From: Oceaniglobus trochenteri | GTDB taxonomy: Bacteria; Pseudomonadota; Alphaproteobacteria; Rhodobacterales; Rhodobacteraceae | Length of the DNA stretch: 64,000 nucleotides | Reading direction: 5' to 3' | Assembly (NCBI RefSeq): GCF_020529025.1 | Contig: NZ_JACNMM010000002.1 | Location: 62,001 to 126,000 of the forward strand | In this document: one piece after another, positions 23,335 through 31,323 of the stretch | Position numbering within the stretch: position 1 is the stretch's first letter | Layout of the letters: each line of letters begins with the position of its first letter | Position numbers and translations under genes: made by a program | Notes under the pieces: model-generated | The model's database searches: none | The model's input: only the letters and a program-made list of their open reading frames with translations | Told to the model about the DNA's origin: nothing

Positions 23335-23771
23335 AGCCATGCCGGATCGATCCGCGCAACCCATTGCGCCGCAACCTTTTTTTGTCCTCGCCCCGGACCC
23401 TGTTTTCGGCCAATATTCGCGTGGCGACACCGATTTTGACCACGGGTTCGGGTCACAACGGCGTTGTGGGGGCGTTGTGGGCACCGTTGTGCCTTTTAAT
23501 CGTTTCCGATCAGGGGCTTATGCCCTACCCACAACGCCACAACGGCAAAAGGCAATTCCCTCGTATGTGTGTGCGCGCGGGCGCGCGCATGGGGTCAGTG
23601 TGCCGTTGTGCCGTTGTGACCGTTGTGACCTTATCTATCCTATTGAAAAGAAAGATATAAAAGGCACAACGGTGCCCACAACGGTTGCCGTATTGGCCGG
23701 AATGACCGTTGTGGCCTGTCCCCGCGATCCTCTTAACCGACTGAAAACCAATAAAATAATGGGTTTTTATT
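23335..23771. other. 437-bp non-coding region: putative phage replication origin
   Basis: No convincing gene. It holds twelve copies of CGTTGTG in both orientations (23454-23713), an AT-rich patch (23630-23663), an alternating purine-pyrimidine GC tract (23563-23591) and an AT-rich hairpin before the TerS candidate (AAAACC at 23744 with GGGTTTT at 23761). Frames crossing it have poor codon structure. Its place after primase and ATPase fits a phage origin. Confidence 0.6.
23454..23713. repeat. Iteron-like array, 12 x CGTTGTG
   Basis: Forward copies begin at 23462, 23473, 23485, 23604, 23612, 23621 and 23707; reverse copies at 23454, 23530, 23538, 23665 and 23677. Nine extend to RCCGTTGTG and three to GGCGTTGTG. 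Clusters have start-to-start spacing of 8, 9, 11 or 12 bp, and 23454-23468 forms a 15-bp palindrome. This density is far above chance and matches initiator-binding iterons. Confidence 0.8.
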
Positions 23772-24317
23772 ATGTCGGATGAGAAGCCGGACAAGCGCGA
23801 GCTGCGGAAAATGGCGGCGGGCAACCTGCTGGAGGGTGGCGCGCAGCTGGACATGTTCGGCGATGAGGGCGAGGTGGTGCCGGTCGAGACGCGCAGCGGT
23901 CCTGGGCGGCCTGCCGGGTCGGGCAACAAGCTGAAGACCAAGGTCCGGGCGTTCATGGCCGCCAAGGGCTACCGCGATCCGGTCGAGCAGCTGGCGATGC
24001 TGGCGGGCATGGATCGGCCTGACCTGCATCCGCTGGCCTATGCCGCGCAGATCGCCGAACACCTGGGCGAAGACGTGATGGACGTGGCCAAGGTGATGCG
24101 CCAGGCGGCTGCCGACGTGCTGCCCTACTGGCATGCCAAGGTCACGCCGGACGTGCAGCTGAACCTGCCGGTGATGAACGTCCAGATGGCACCGCCGATG
24201 CCTGGTCAGGCCGCTGGTGGGCGGCGTGTCGGCCCACCGCCGATGCCTGGGCGTGCCAATGACGAAAGCGTTGCAAATCAACAGGTTAGCAAAAGCGACG
24301 GCGAGGCGGATCAATGA
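23772..24317 (+). CDS. Probable terminase small subunit
   Basis: A 181-residue protein directly before the large terminase. It is highly charged, with a GRPAGSGNKLKTKVRAFMAAKGYRDPVEQL segment that looks like the N-terminal DNA-recognition region of phage small terminases, and a flexible Pro-rich C-terminus. No catalytic motif is expected. TerS would recognise the phage packaging site. The call rests on position and general composition rather than a clear motif. Confidence 0.6.
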   Translation: MSDEKPDKRELRKMAAGNLLEGGAQLDMFGDEGEVVPVETRSGPGRPAGSGNKLKTKVRAFMAAKGYRDPVEQLAMLAGMDRPDLHPLAYAAQIAEHLGEDVMDVAKVMRQAAADVLPYWHAKVTPDVQLNLPVMNVQMAPPMPGQAAGGRRVGPPPMPGRANDESVANQQVSKSDGEADQ

Positions 24318-24600
24318 TCGCGTCGGACGGAACATCTAAGCCATTGAAAACATGGGGTGAAAAATCGGTTGGCCTCTTGATCGAAGATCAACCCGCGTCG
24401 GACAGTGCCGCCCTGGCCGAAGGCACCCCCCCCCTGTCGTCGCGACCGAGACCCGGCGGCGCGACCACCCGGGGGGTCCCCCCCCGGCCCCAGATCGGAT
24501 GCCGGTCGTTCCGACCCCGTACCGATTTTTCGGCCCTGACCACGCCTGAAAAAAAATCGCGACTTTGGCGAACCGCAAACGGGGTGGGGGGTGTGTGCCC
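24318..24600. other. Gap between TerS candidate and TerL
   Basis: An ORF (24314-24604, 96 codons) overlaps the TerS stop by ATGA, but its codon use is poor and it contains long C and G runs, so I do not call it. The stretch contains a perfect 8-bp G/C hairpin at 24469-24487 with a 3-nt loop. A packaging signal could lie here; this is a guess. Confidence 0.3.
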
Positions 24601-26304
24601 ATGACCAGCCTGTTCGAACTGCGCGATGCCCTGACCGATGAAAACGCGGCGCGCGCCATTGATGGCAGCCGCGTTTCCGAACTCGGGGCGGTTTCGGGGA
24701 TCACCGAGGCAACCGAGTTGCCATCTGTCGATTTGTGGAAGCCCCCCGGCCCTGTTGCCGACGCCTTCTTCTGGGATGACGCCGATATCATAGGCATACG
24801 CGGGCCTGTCGGATCTGGCAAGACCACCGCGCATCTGCGCAGCCGGTTCCGCCGGGCGGTCCAGATGCCCCGTTCGACGGTGGACGAAATCCGGCGCTAC
24901 AAGGTGGTGATCGCCCGCGAGACCTATCGCCAGCTTTGGGCGACGACGATCCCCAGCTGGTGGGAAGTGATGCCCAAGGCGATGGGCCGGTGGTCCGGTG
25001 GGCGGGGCGATCCCGTGACCCATTACCTGGAATTCGAGGATGACTGGGGCCGGGTCGAGTTCACGGCCGAGTTCATGGCTTTCGGCACATCGGTGTCCGA
25101 GGTCGAGGCCAATATCCGCGGTGTGCAGACCACCGACCTTGCCCTGGAAGAGGCCGACACCGTTCCGGTGGCCGTGATGACCAAGGGCGTTGGACGGATC
25201 AACCGTTTCCCGTCGAAGTCGCACTTCGAGCTGTACGAACCGGCACAGCGGAACTACGGCCAGCTGAGCGCGTCCTACAACTCACCCGATGAGGACAACT
25301 GGACGGTCCGGGTGATCGAGGCGCAGGGTGCGGACGCCGAAGCGGCCACGATCCGCAAGTCGATGGCCGACGAGGGCGTGAAGATCAACTTCTACCGCCA
25401 ACCGGGGTTCGGCGAACCGGGTTGCGAGAACCTGCAAAACCTCGGGACCAAGTATTACCCGCTCCAGATCGCCGCGATGACGGCCGAGGGGCGCGGCAAC
25501 GATGTTGAACGCCTGGTCTACAACCGGATCGGATACATCCGGCAGGGCGACCCGGTGTTCAAGGGCAGTGCCGAACACCCGATGTATCAGCCCAACCTGC
25601 ACCGGGCGCGCACCACCCTGCCCCTGATCCCCGGTGTCGGCCTGCGCATCGGACTTGACCAGGGCTATTTCGGCGCGGCGGTGATCGGCCAGTTCATCGC
25701 GCCCTTTCAGTGGCGCATCTACGCCGAGCTGTGCTTCAAAAACGGGTCTTTCGCGCCCCAGTTCGGCGCCGCCCTGCGCGATCTTCTGAACAGCCCCCGG
25801 TTTGCCGGGTACCGCGTGGAAGAGGCCTGGTGCGACATGGCGGGCAACGCCAAGGAAAGCCTGGAGGACGTGACCTGGATGAGCCAGGTGGGCGCAGCGG
25901 CCAAGCTGGACATCCAGCCCCAGCAACTGGGCGGCAACCGTGTGGAACCACGCCTGGCGGTCTGGCGCGCATCGATGCAGTGGAACCATTTCGGCACCCA
26001 GGGCCTGCTGATCGACCCCGGCTGCAAGCTGCTGCTGCGCGGGCTTGAGAACGATTACGTCTGGGCCGAGGAAATCGACAAATCCGAGAACCGCACCCGC
26101 CGCCCCAAGAAAAAGGGCGTGCGCGCCGCCGATGTGATCGATGCCGGCGGGTACATGATGCTGGGCGAAAGCCTGCCCGATGGCCGCCCGAAGACGGCGG
26201 ACCTGATCGGCGACAACGGCGGCCCGCCGATCGACGAATGGGACGATCCCGACACCGGAGGCGATGACGGGGTGTATGATTTCAATCCGATGGAGGGATG
26301 GTGA
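24601..26304 (+). CDS. Terminase large subunit
   Basis: A 567-residue DNA-packaging motor. The ATPase half has Walker A GPVGSGKTT (residues 68-76) and Walker B DLALEEADTVP; the C-terminal nuclease half begins near GLRIGLDQGYFGAAVIG with a metal-binding aspartate and contains WCDMAG. The layout fits T7-like or podovirus terminases. I prefer the ATG at 24601 over a TTG 12 codons upstream, which lies in non-coding-like sequence. The stop overlaps the next start (TGATG). Confidence 0.92.
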   Translation: MTSLFELRDALTDENAARAIDGSRVSELGAVSGITEATELPSVDLWKPPGPVADAFFWDDADIIGIRGPVGSGKTTAHLRSRFRRAVQMPRSTVDEIRRYKVVIARETYRQLWATTIPSWWEVMPKAMGRWSGGRGDPVTHYLEFEDDWGRVEFTAEFMAFGTSVSEVEANIRGVQTTDLALEEADTVPVAVMTKGVGRINRFPSKSHFELYEPAQRNYGQLSASYNSPDEDNWTVRVIEAQGADAEAATIRKSMADEGVKINFYRQPGFGEPGCENLQNLGTKYYPLQIAAMTAEGRGNDVERLVYNRIGYIRQGDPVFKGSAEHPMYQPNLHRARTTLPLIPGVGLRIGLDQGYFGAAVIGQFIAPFQWRIYAELCFKNGSFAPQFGAALRDLLNSPRFAGYRVEEAWCDMAGNAKESLEDVTWMSQVGAAAKLDIQPQQLGGNRVEPRLAVWRASMQWNHFGTQGLLIDPGCKLLLRGLENDYVWAEEIDKSENRTRRPKKKGVRAADVIDAGGYMMLGESLPDGRPKTADLIGDNGGPPIDEWDDPDTGGDDGVYDFNPMEGW

Positions 26305-26633
26305 TGTTTGGTCTTTGGGGCGCAACGGACAGGGCAATTGAGCGGGCACAGCACCGCGCGCGCGCGATGGTTGACAAGCTGGACCGGCTGGAACGTCAGG
26401 TCGAGGTGCTGACCAGGGAACGCGATGAGGCGCGGTCTGCGCTGGCGCCCTTCGCCGATTTCGCACCGTGCTTTTGCAACTGCAACCGCCACGCCCTGTT
26501 CGTCGGCGTGGTCTCGTCGAAGCGGTTCAGCTTGTCGCGCGCCGATTTCGATGTCGCGTATCAGGCCGCTGGCCGCGATCTGGACAAGCTCAATGCCCGG
26601 CGTGACGAAAAATGCAGGCGGCACGGGTCATGA
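26304..26633 (+). CDS. Hypothetical protein with coiled coil
   Basis: A 109-residue protein. GGAGGG lies 7 nt before the ATG at 26304. Residues about 10-45 form a predicted coiled coil (MVDKLDRLERQVEVLTRERDEA). A CFCNCN cysteine cluster follows. No family recognised. Coupled to TerL by overlap. Confidence 0.6.
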   Translation: MFGLWGATDRAIERAQHRARAMVDKLDRLERQVEVLTRERDEARSALAPFADFAPCFCNCNRHALFVGVVSSKRFSLSRADFDVAYQAAGRDLDKLNARRDEKCRRHGS

Positions 26634-27142
26634 GCGCGCCCCTCGCCTTCGAACTCTGGTCCGATCCCATGGTTCTGCACCTGTGCCGCCACATGCGGCG
26701 CTGGGATCAGCGGGAAATCTTCTGCCAGCGCGCCGATGATGACCCCTGGAGCCTTTACCGCGACCTGGCCAGCCTCGGCCATGCGCACCTGTGGTTCGAG
26801 ATCGCGCGCCCCGTGTCGTCGATCCATCCCGTTGCCCTTTTCGGCGTGGTGCAGGCGGGGCCCGGCATCGGCGGGGCGCACATGTTCGCGACCGATGACC
26901 TGACCCTTGGCCACGCGCGCCAGATTGCCGATCGCATTCAGGCCCGCGTGATCCCGGCGATGATCGATCACGGGCTGCACCGTGTCGAGGCGCTGAGCCT
27001 GTCGAATTATCACTGGGCACACCGGTTCCTGCGGCGCGCCGGTGCGCATTCCGAAGGCCAGCGCCGCGCCATGGGCCGGGATGGCGAGGATTTCACCGCC
27101 TTTGTCTGGCTGACCCCCGAGTATCAACCTGCAATTTTCTAG
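26630..27142 (+). CDS. Phage internal (core) protein A-like / DUF2833, GNAT-like fold
   Basis: A 170-residue protein. The region HPVALFGVVQAGPGIGGAHMFATDDL and LHRVEALSLSNYHWAHRFLRRAGAHSEG through FTAFVWL follows the strand-helix order of acetyltransferase-like folds and resembles DUF2833, the T7 gp13 group involved in virion assembly. T7 gp13 is encoded near other internal proteins; here it lies between terminase and portal, which is common in related temperate podoviruses. It starts by ATGA overlap. Enzymatic activity is not implied. Confidence 0.6.
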   Translation: MSAPLAFELWSDPMVLHLCRHMRRWDQREIFCQRADDDPWSLYRDLASLGHAHLWFEIARPVSSIHPVALFGVVQAGPGIGGAHMFATDDLTLGHARQIADRIQARVIPAMIDHGLHRVEALSLSNYHWAHRFLRRAGAHSEGQRRAMGRDGEDFTAFVWLTPEYQPAIF

Positions 27143-27152
27143 GAGAACCGCA

Positions 27153-27359
27153 GTGGCCAACCAAAATTTACCGAACGCATCGCTGGTAATTGCAGTCTTG
27201 ATCGAACGGCTCGGTGCCGGCGCCCAAAGAATCCATCCAGAAGATTGGGCACATTTCGATCATTGCCTGCCGACTGTCTTCACAGTGCTGGAAGACGGGG
27301 CGATCTCCGTAGAGATCGACGAAACCCACAACGCAGCCAAGCAAGAGATGGAAGCCTGA
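27153..27359 (+). CDS. Hypothetical small protein
   Basis: A 68-residue protein with GTG start, preceded by AGGAGAA at 6 nt spacing. It is lower in GC than its neighbours and includes an LIERLGAGAQRIHPEDWAHFDH segment. No family recognised; possibly an accessory gene in the head module. Confidence 0.5.
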   Translation: MANQNLPNASLVIAVLIERLGAGAQRIHPEDWAHFDHCLPTVFTVLEDGAISVEIDETHNAAKQEMEA

Positions 27360-27362
27360 ACC

Positions 27363-27638
27363 ATGAAGGATAAATTCGCTCGCCTCGAAGTTGTCGGTGA
27401 TCGCCAGATACTGGCCGAACTCGAAAGCGGTCCGGAAGGCCCGCAGGTTCGCATCCGACGTGATCTGGATTTCTCGGTCGAAGTCACACAGGGGCCGTGG
27501 CCGGATGATGACGAAGGCTGGGATACCGCGGAGAGCGTGTTGGAAAACCTCAATATGACCGAGGCCGCCGCCAGAATGGATCTGATGCTGGCAAATCTGA
27601 ACAACAAACTAAGCGCCCAAAAAAGCGAGGAGATCTGA
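27363..27638 (+). CDS. Hypothetical acidic protein
   Basis: A 91-residue acidic protein, MKDKFARLEVVGDRQILAELESG..., starting 4 bp after the previous stop. No family recognised. Like the gene before it, it has lower GC than the structural genes. Confidence 0.5.
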   Translation: MKDKFARLEVVGDRQILAELESGPEGPQVRIRRDLDFSVEVTQGPWPDDDEGWDTAESVLENLNMTEAAARMDLMLANLNNKLSAQKSEEI

Positions 27639-27640
27639 GC

Positions 27641-27820
27641 ATGTGTTCTGCCCCCAAAATCGAAGCCCCCGCCGTCCAGCGGATCGGCAGTTCGGCCAGC
27701 GACGCCGCCGTGCGCGAAGGCGAGCTGGAGCGCCGGTTGCGGCGCACCCGCAGCGGCAGCGCCGCCGACATCCTGACCTCGCCCCTGGGGCTGGTGGGCG
27801 ATGCCATGGGGGGTGCGTGA
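27641..27820 (+). CDS. Small protein preceding the portal
   Basis: A 59-residue ORF starting MCSAPKIEAPAVQRIGSSAS and ending SPLGLVGDAMGGA. GAGGAG lies about 10 nt upstream and the stop overlaps the portal ATG (TGATG). Short proteins with this Gly/Ala/Ser-rich layout and a 'LTSPLGL' type tail commonly precede the portal in podoviruses of this type; function unknown. The early Cys is not a lipobox, since no signal peptide precedes it. Confidence 0.6.
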   Translation: MCSAPKIEAPAVQRIGSSASDAAVREGELERRLRRTRSGSAADILTSPLGLVGDAMGGA

Positions 27821-29481
27821 TGTTCGGCCAGGACAGCGCACTCGCCCGCCACATCATCGACCGGTTCGAAGAGCTGAAGACCGAGCGCAACCGGCGCGCC
27901 GAAGAGCTGGACATGATCGCGCGGCTGTATCAGCCGCAGCGCCAGGGGTTCCGCGGTGAAAGCCGCGATCAGTGGAACCTGCACAAGCTGTTCAATTCCA
28001 CCACGCTGGTGTCGGCCAGCAACGCGACGGCCAGCCTGTATTCCACGCTTTGCAACCCGGCCAACCGGTGGTTTCAGGCCACCAGCGGTGATGATGACCT
28101 TGACCAGTTCCACAGTGTCGCCGCCTGGAACGACATCGTCACCCGCCGGATGCTGGCCAGTTTCCGGCCCTCGGTGTCGAACTTCTATCAATCGGCTGTC
28201 AGCTGGACCGCCGACGACGTGATCCTGGGCACCGGGATCATGGTCAGCGACGAGGCGCCGCAATCGCGCAGCGGCCGGCGGATCATCGACACCTGCGTAT
28301 CGCCTGCCGATGCAGTCTTCGGCGTCGATGCCTGGGGCATTTCCGACGAGCTGATCGTCGAGCGGCGGCTGGACCCGGTGCAGGCGGCCCGGTTCTATGG
28401 CGCCGAGAACCTGCCCGAGGCGATCCGCGAAAAAGCCGTGGCGGGCAAGCGGGACGTGAAGACCAGCTATCTTCAGGCGATGCAGCCGAACGACGCCTAC
28501 ACACCGGGCAAGCTGGGCGTGAAGGGCAAGCCCTATGTGTCCACCCATGTCTGTGTCGAAGGGCGCGCCGTGACCCGCCAGGGCGGGCAATCCGAGCAGA
28601 GCTTTGCCATCGCGCGCTGGATGGTGGACGGGCAGGAAAGCTGGGGGCGCGGGCTGGGCTATCTGAACCTGGCGTCGGGCACGAAATTGCAGGCGCAGGA
28701 ACGCGACAACCTTCAGGCCGGCGCGCTGGCGGCCCGCCCGCCCATCGGCACCACGGGCAGCAAGGCCAGCCGCCGCGATGCCCAGCTTGCCCCCGGCAAG
28801 TTTCTGCACGGCGCGGTCAGCTACACCGGCCAGCAGCTGGTGCGCCCGATCTTCACCCACCAGGGCCTGCCGGTCACCATCGACATGGTGCGTGCCACCA
28901 AGGAAGAGGTCGAGAACGGCTGGCACGCCGCCCTGTTGTCGCTGGTGGGGCGCACCGGGCTGGGCAACCTGGAAGTGATCGAGCGGATGGAAGAGCGTCT
29001 GCGCCTTCAGGCCCCCTATCTGGGCCGGATGCAGACCGAGGGTCTGGCGCCAGTGCTGGAACGGCGGTTTTCGATCCTGTGGCGGGCCGGGCAGATCCCG
29101 CCCCCGCCACAGGAAATGAAGGGCAAGCCGCTTGAAATGCGCTTCACCTCGGTCGCGGCGATGGCGCAGAAGGCGCAAGAGGGCGTGGCCGTGTCGCGCC
29201 TGCTGGAGGATGCCAGCAAGCTGGCGGCGGTACATCCCGATCCGCAATCGGTCTGGGACAATGTCGATGAGGATGGCGCCATTCAGGTGCTGGCCGAGGC
29301 ACGGGGTGTTCCCGCCGGGGCGCTGCGGTCGATCGAGGATCGCAAGGCCCTGCGCGAGGGGCGCGCCAAGGCGCAACAGGCCGAACAGGCGATGGCGGTG
29401 GCCCAACAGGGCGCGTCGATCGCCAAGGACGCAGCCGCCGCCGGGCCGGGGCTGCAAGAACTGATGGGAGGGATGGCGTGA
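27820..29481 (+). CDS. Portal (head-tail connector) protein, T7 gp8-like
   Basis: A 553-residue protein close in length to T7 gp8 (536). The N-terminus RFEELKTERNRRAEELDMIARLYQPQRQGF, the WFQATSGDDDLDQF region and EDRKALREGRAKAQQAEQAM near the end match the bacteriophage head-to-tail connector family. It forms the dodecameric portal through which DNA is packaged and ejected. I chose the ATG overlapping the preceding stop. Full length. Confidence 0.9.
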   Translation: MFGQDSALARHIIDRFEELKTERNRRAEELDMIARLYQPQRQGFRGESRDQWNLHKLFNSTTLVSASNATASLYSTLCNPANRWFQATSGDDDLDQFHSVAAWNDIVTRRMLASFRPSVSNFYQSAVSWTADDVILGTGIMVSDEAPQSRSGRRIIDTCVSPADAVFGVDAWGISDELIVERRLDPVQAARFYGAENLPEAIREKAVAGKRDVKTSYLQAMQPNDAYTPGKLGVKGKPYVSTHVCVEGRAVTRQGGQSEQSFAIARWMVDGQESWGRGLGYLNLASGTKLQAQERDNLQAGALAARPPIGTTGSKASRRDAQLAPGKFLHGAVSYTGQQLVRPIFTHQGLPVTIDMVRATKEEVENGWHAALLSLVGRTGLGNLEVIERMEERLRLQAPYLGRMQTEGLAPVLERRFSILWRAGQIPPPPQEMKGKPLEMRFTSVAAMAQKAQEGVAVSRLLEDASKLAAVHPDPQSVWDNVDEDGAIQVLAEARGVPAGALRSIEDRKALREGRAKAQQAEQAMAVAQQGASIAKDAAAAGPGLQELMGGMA

Positions 29482-29678
29482 TGACCCATCCAGCTTTTCA
29501 CTCTGTGCAGGACACGATTGAAGCAATCGATGCGGCGCTGGAAACAGCCAAGCTATCCATCATCCAGCGCCAGATACTGCGCGACCTGCGGAATGATCTG
29601 GGCGGTGCTTCGGAAATAGACACATTCGCTGATGTTGTAGAGTTGGCGAAAACGGAAGCCGCGCGCCGCTTCTATTGA
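29481..29678 (+). CDS. Hypothetical small protein
   Basis: A 65-residue helical protein (MTHPAFHSVQDTIEAIDAALETAKLS...) whose ATG overlaps the portal stop by one base. Lower GC than the portal. No family recognised. Confidence 0.5.
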   Translation: MTHPAFHSVQDTIEAIDAALETAKLSIIQRQILRDLRNDLGGASEIDTFADVVELAKTEAARRFY

Positions 29679-29690
29679 AAGGAAAGTGAA

Positions 29691-30008
29691 ATGCAGGCCC
29701 TCCGCCTTGCCACCCTGTCCGGCATCGCCCGCCTTTTCGGCAAGCCCCGCGCCATCCGCATCGCGCGCGGTTGGCGCGAGCTGGCCCGCGACCCGGATCT
29801 GGTGCGCGACCTTTGCACCCTGGGCCACCTTTTCGAAAGCGACATCGATCCGGCCACCGGGCGGATCTACGACGCCGACGAGCTGCGCGAACGCGCAGCC
29901 CGCAAATCCATGGCCCTGGCCCTTCTGGCCCGTGCCGAAATCACCCACAGCGAGTTGAACGCAATCCGACAGGAGAGTTTTGAAGATGAATTCGATGATG
30001 ATGCTTGA
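29691..30008 (+). CDS. Hypothetical protein before the scaffold
   Basis: A 105-residue protein with GAAAGGAAAG before the ATG. It has an N-terminal basic helical part and ends in the acidic tail EDEFDDDA. Its last 23 bp overlap the scaffold gene in another frame. No family recognised. Confidence 0.55.
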   Translation: MQALRLATLSGIARLFGKPRAIRIARGWRELARDPDLVRDLCTLGHLFESDIDPATGRIYDADELRERAARKSMALALLARAEITHSELNAIRQESFEDEFDDDA

Positions 30009-31038
30009 CCCGGCCCGCCCCCGCCTGCCCCTGCGCCGGCCCGAGGATGAAACCGGCGGTGGTGATCCAGCCCCCGCACCGACCCCCGCCGGCGATCCCG
30101 CCCCTGGCGCGCCTGGCCCGGCGGGCGATCCCGCGCCGAAGGCCGCCGATCCCGCGCCTGCGCCGTCGACGGCGGACGATCCGGCCAAGTCGGACGATGC
30201 CCCTTGGTACGACAAGCGCGAATGGTCCGACCCGGCGTTGAAACAGCACATGGTCAAGGCGGGCTATCACAAGGGCACCGTGGAAGAAGCATTGGAGCGC
30301 GCCCTGAAGGGCGAGGTGTCGGCCACCAAGCGGCTGGGCCGCGATCCGTCCAGCCTGATCGACGCACCCGGCGAAGGCCAGGACGTGGCCGAGTGGCTGA
30401 AGGCAAACGGATCGCGCCTGGGCGTGCCGGAAAAGCCCGAAGGCTACGACATCAAGCTGCCCGACGATCTGCCCGAAGGAATGCCGATCGACGACGCCCT
30501 GTTGGGCCGGTTCAAGGAGCAGGCCCACGCCATGGGCCTGCCCCCTGCCGTGGTACAGGCCAACGTCGAATTCTACGCCAAACAGATGGCCGAGGATTTC
30601 GCCAGCAGCGCATCGAAAGCGGCCGAGGCCGAAGCAAAGATGGATGCCGGGCTGAAAGAGGCCTGGGGCGCGGATTGGAAGAACAACCAGCAGCTGGCCA
30701 TTCGCGGTTTTCAGGCCCTGGCGGCCGAGCTGAAGATGGAACCTGCGGCGGCGAAACTGGTGGCCCAGAAGATGGAAGCCGACATGGGCGACGTGGCCCT
30801 GCTGAAATTCTTCCATGGCCTTGCCAGCAAGCTGGGCGACGACACCCTGGCCGTGCCGAAGGGCGGCGATGCCCCTGCCCTGCAACTGGCCGATGCCCAG
30901 CAACGCAAGGAACAGATCATGGCCAAGCATACCGGCGATCTGGCCAAGGCGCGCAGCACCGGTGACCGGGCGCGCCACGACGCGCTGCAGAAGGAGCTGA
31001 AGGGGTTGAACCGGATCATCGCAACCTACAGCGACTGA
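29986..31038 (+). CDS. Capsid assembly scaffolding protein
   Basis: A 350-residue protein between portal and capsid, as in T7 (gp9). An N-terminal Pro/Ala/Asp-rich disordered region (about 15-75) precedes a helical, highly charged body (EGMPIDDALLGRFKEQAHAMGLPPAVVQANVEFYAKQM...) and a basic C-terminal helix (AKARSTGDRARHDALQKELKGLNRII), typical of scaffolds, whose basic C-terminus binds the coat. AGGAG lies upstream of the ATG. The start is within the preceding ORF. Confidence 0.8.
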   Translation: MNSMMMLDPARPRLPLRRPEDETGGGDPAPAPTPAGDPAPGAPGPAGDPAPKAADPAPAPSTADDPAKSDDAPWYDKREWSDPALKQHMVKAGYHKGTVEEALERALKGEVSATKRLGRDPSSLIDAPGEGQDVAEWLKANGSRLGVPEKPEGYDIKLPDDLPEGMPIDDALLGRFKEQAHAMGLPPAVVQANVEFYAKQMAEDFASSASKAAEAEAKMDAGLKEAWGADWKNNQQLAIRGFQALAAELKMEPAAAKLVAQKMEADMGDVALLKFFHGLASKLGDDTLAVPKGGDAPALQLADAQQRKEQIMAKHTGDLAKARSTGDRARHDALQKELKGLNRIIATYSD

Positions 31039-31323
31039 ACATGACTGCGCCCGCAGGCCGGGGGGGCACGACGGGCGCAGAAACCGGTTTCCCGGGGACA
31101 GGCTTAAACCAGCAAAGCACTGTGCGGTTGAGATAACACTTGACAATCCATTTCGCAATAAGGATTGATTCGGTCAATGCGGGGGGTCTCGGGAAACCGG
31201 GGTCCGCTACTTTCAGGTAAGACTGAACGCCCAACGCCAGCGATATGGCCAGGTCGGGTCCGGCGTCCATTCGCCGGGGGGTCCTCCGAACATGATCATC
31301 AACATGTTCAGAGGGAGGGCCAT
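31039..31323 (+). promoter_or_regulatory. Capsid leader region with hairpin
   Basis: A 285-bp gap before the capsid gene. It contains TTGACA at 31140-31145 without a clear -10, and a 7-bp inverted repeat GAACATG/CATGTTC (31288-31309), 15 nt before the capsid start, with GAGGGAGG between. An extra promoter or RNA-processing hairpin here could raise capsid expression. Confidence 0.35.

Noticed and set aside
23454-23713. CRISPR array
   Set aside because: The repeats are 7-9 bp in both orientations with spacing of 8-12 bp, not a 25-35 bp direct-repeat and spacer pattern. No cas genes are near.
23339-23782. 147-codon ORF across the CGTTGTG array
   Set aside because: It starts right after the ATPase stop but its amino-acid string reflects the repeats and shows no domain; it also overlaps the terS candidate.
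24314-24604. 96-codon ORF between terS candidate and terL
   Set aside because: Despite ATGA overlap its codon use is poor and it is dominated by C and G runs; left uncalled.
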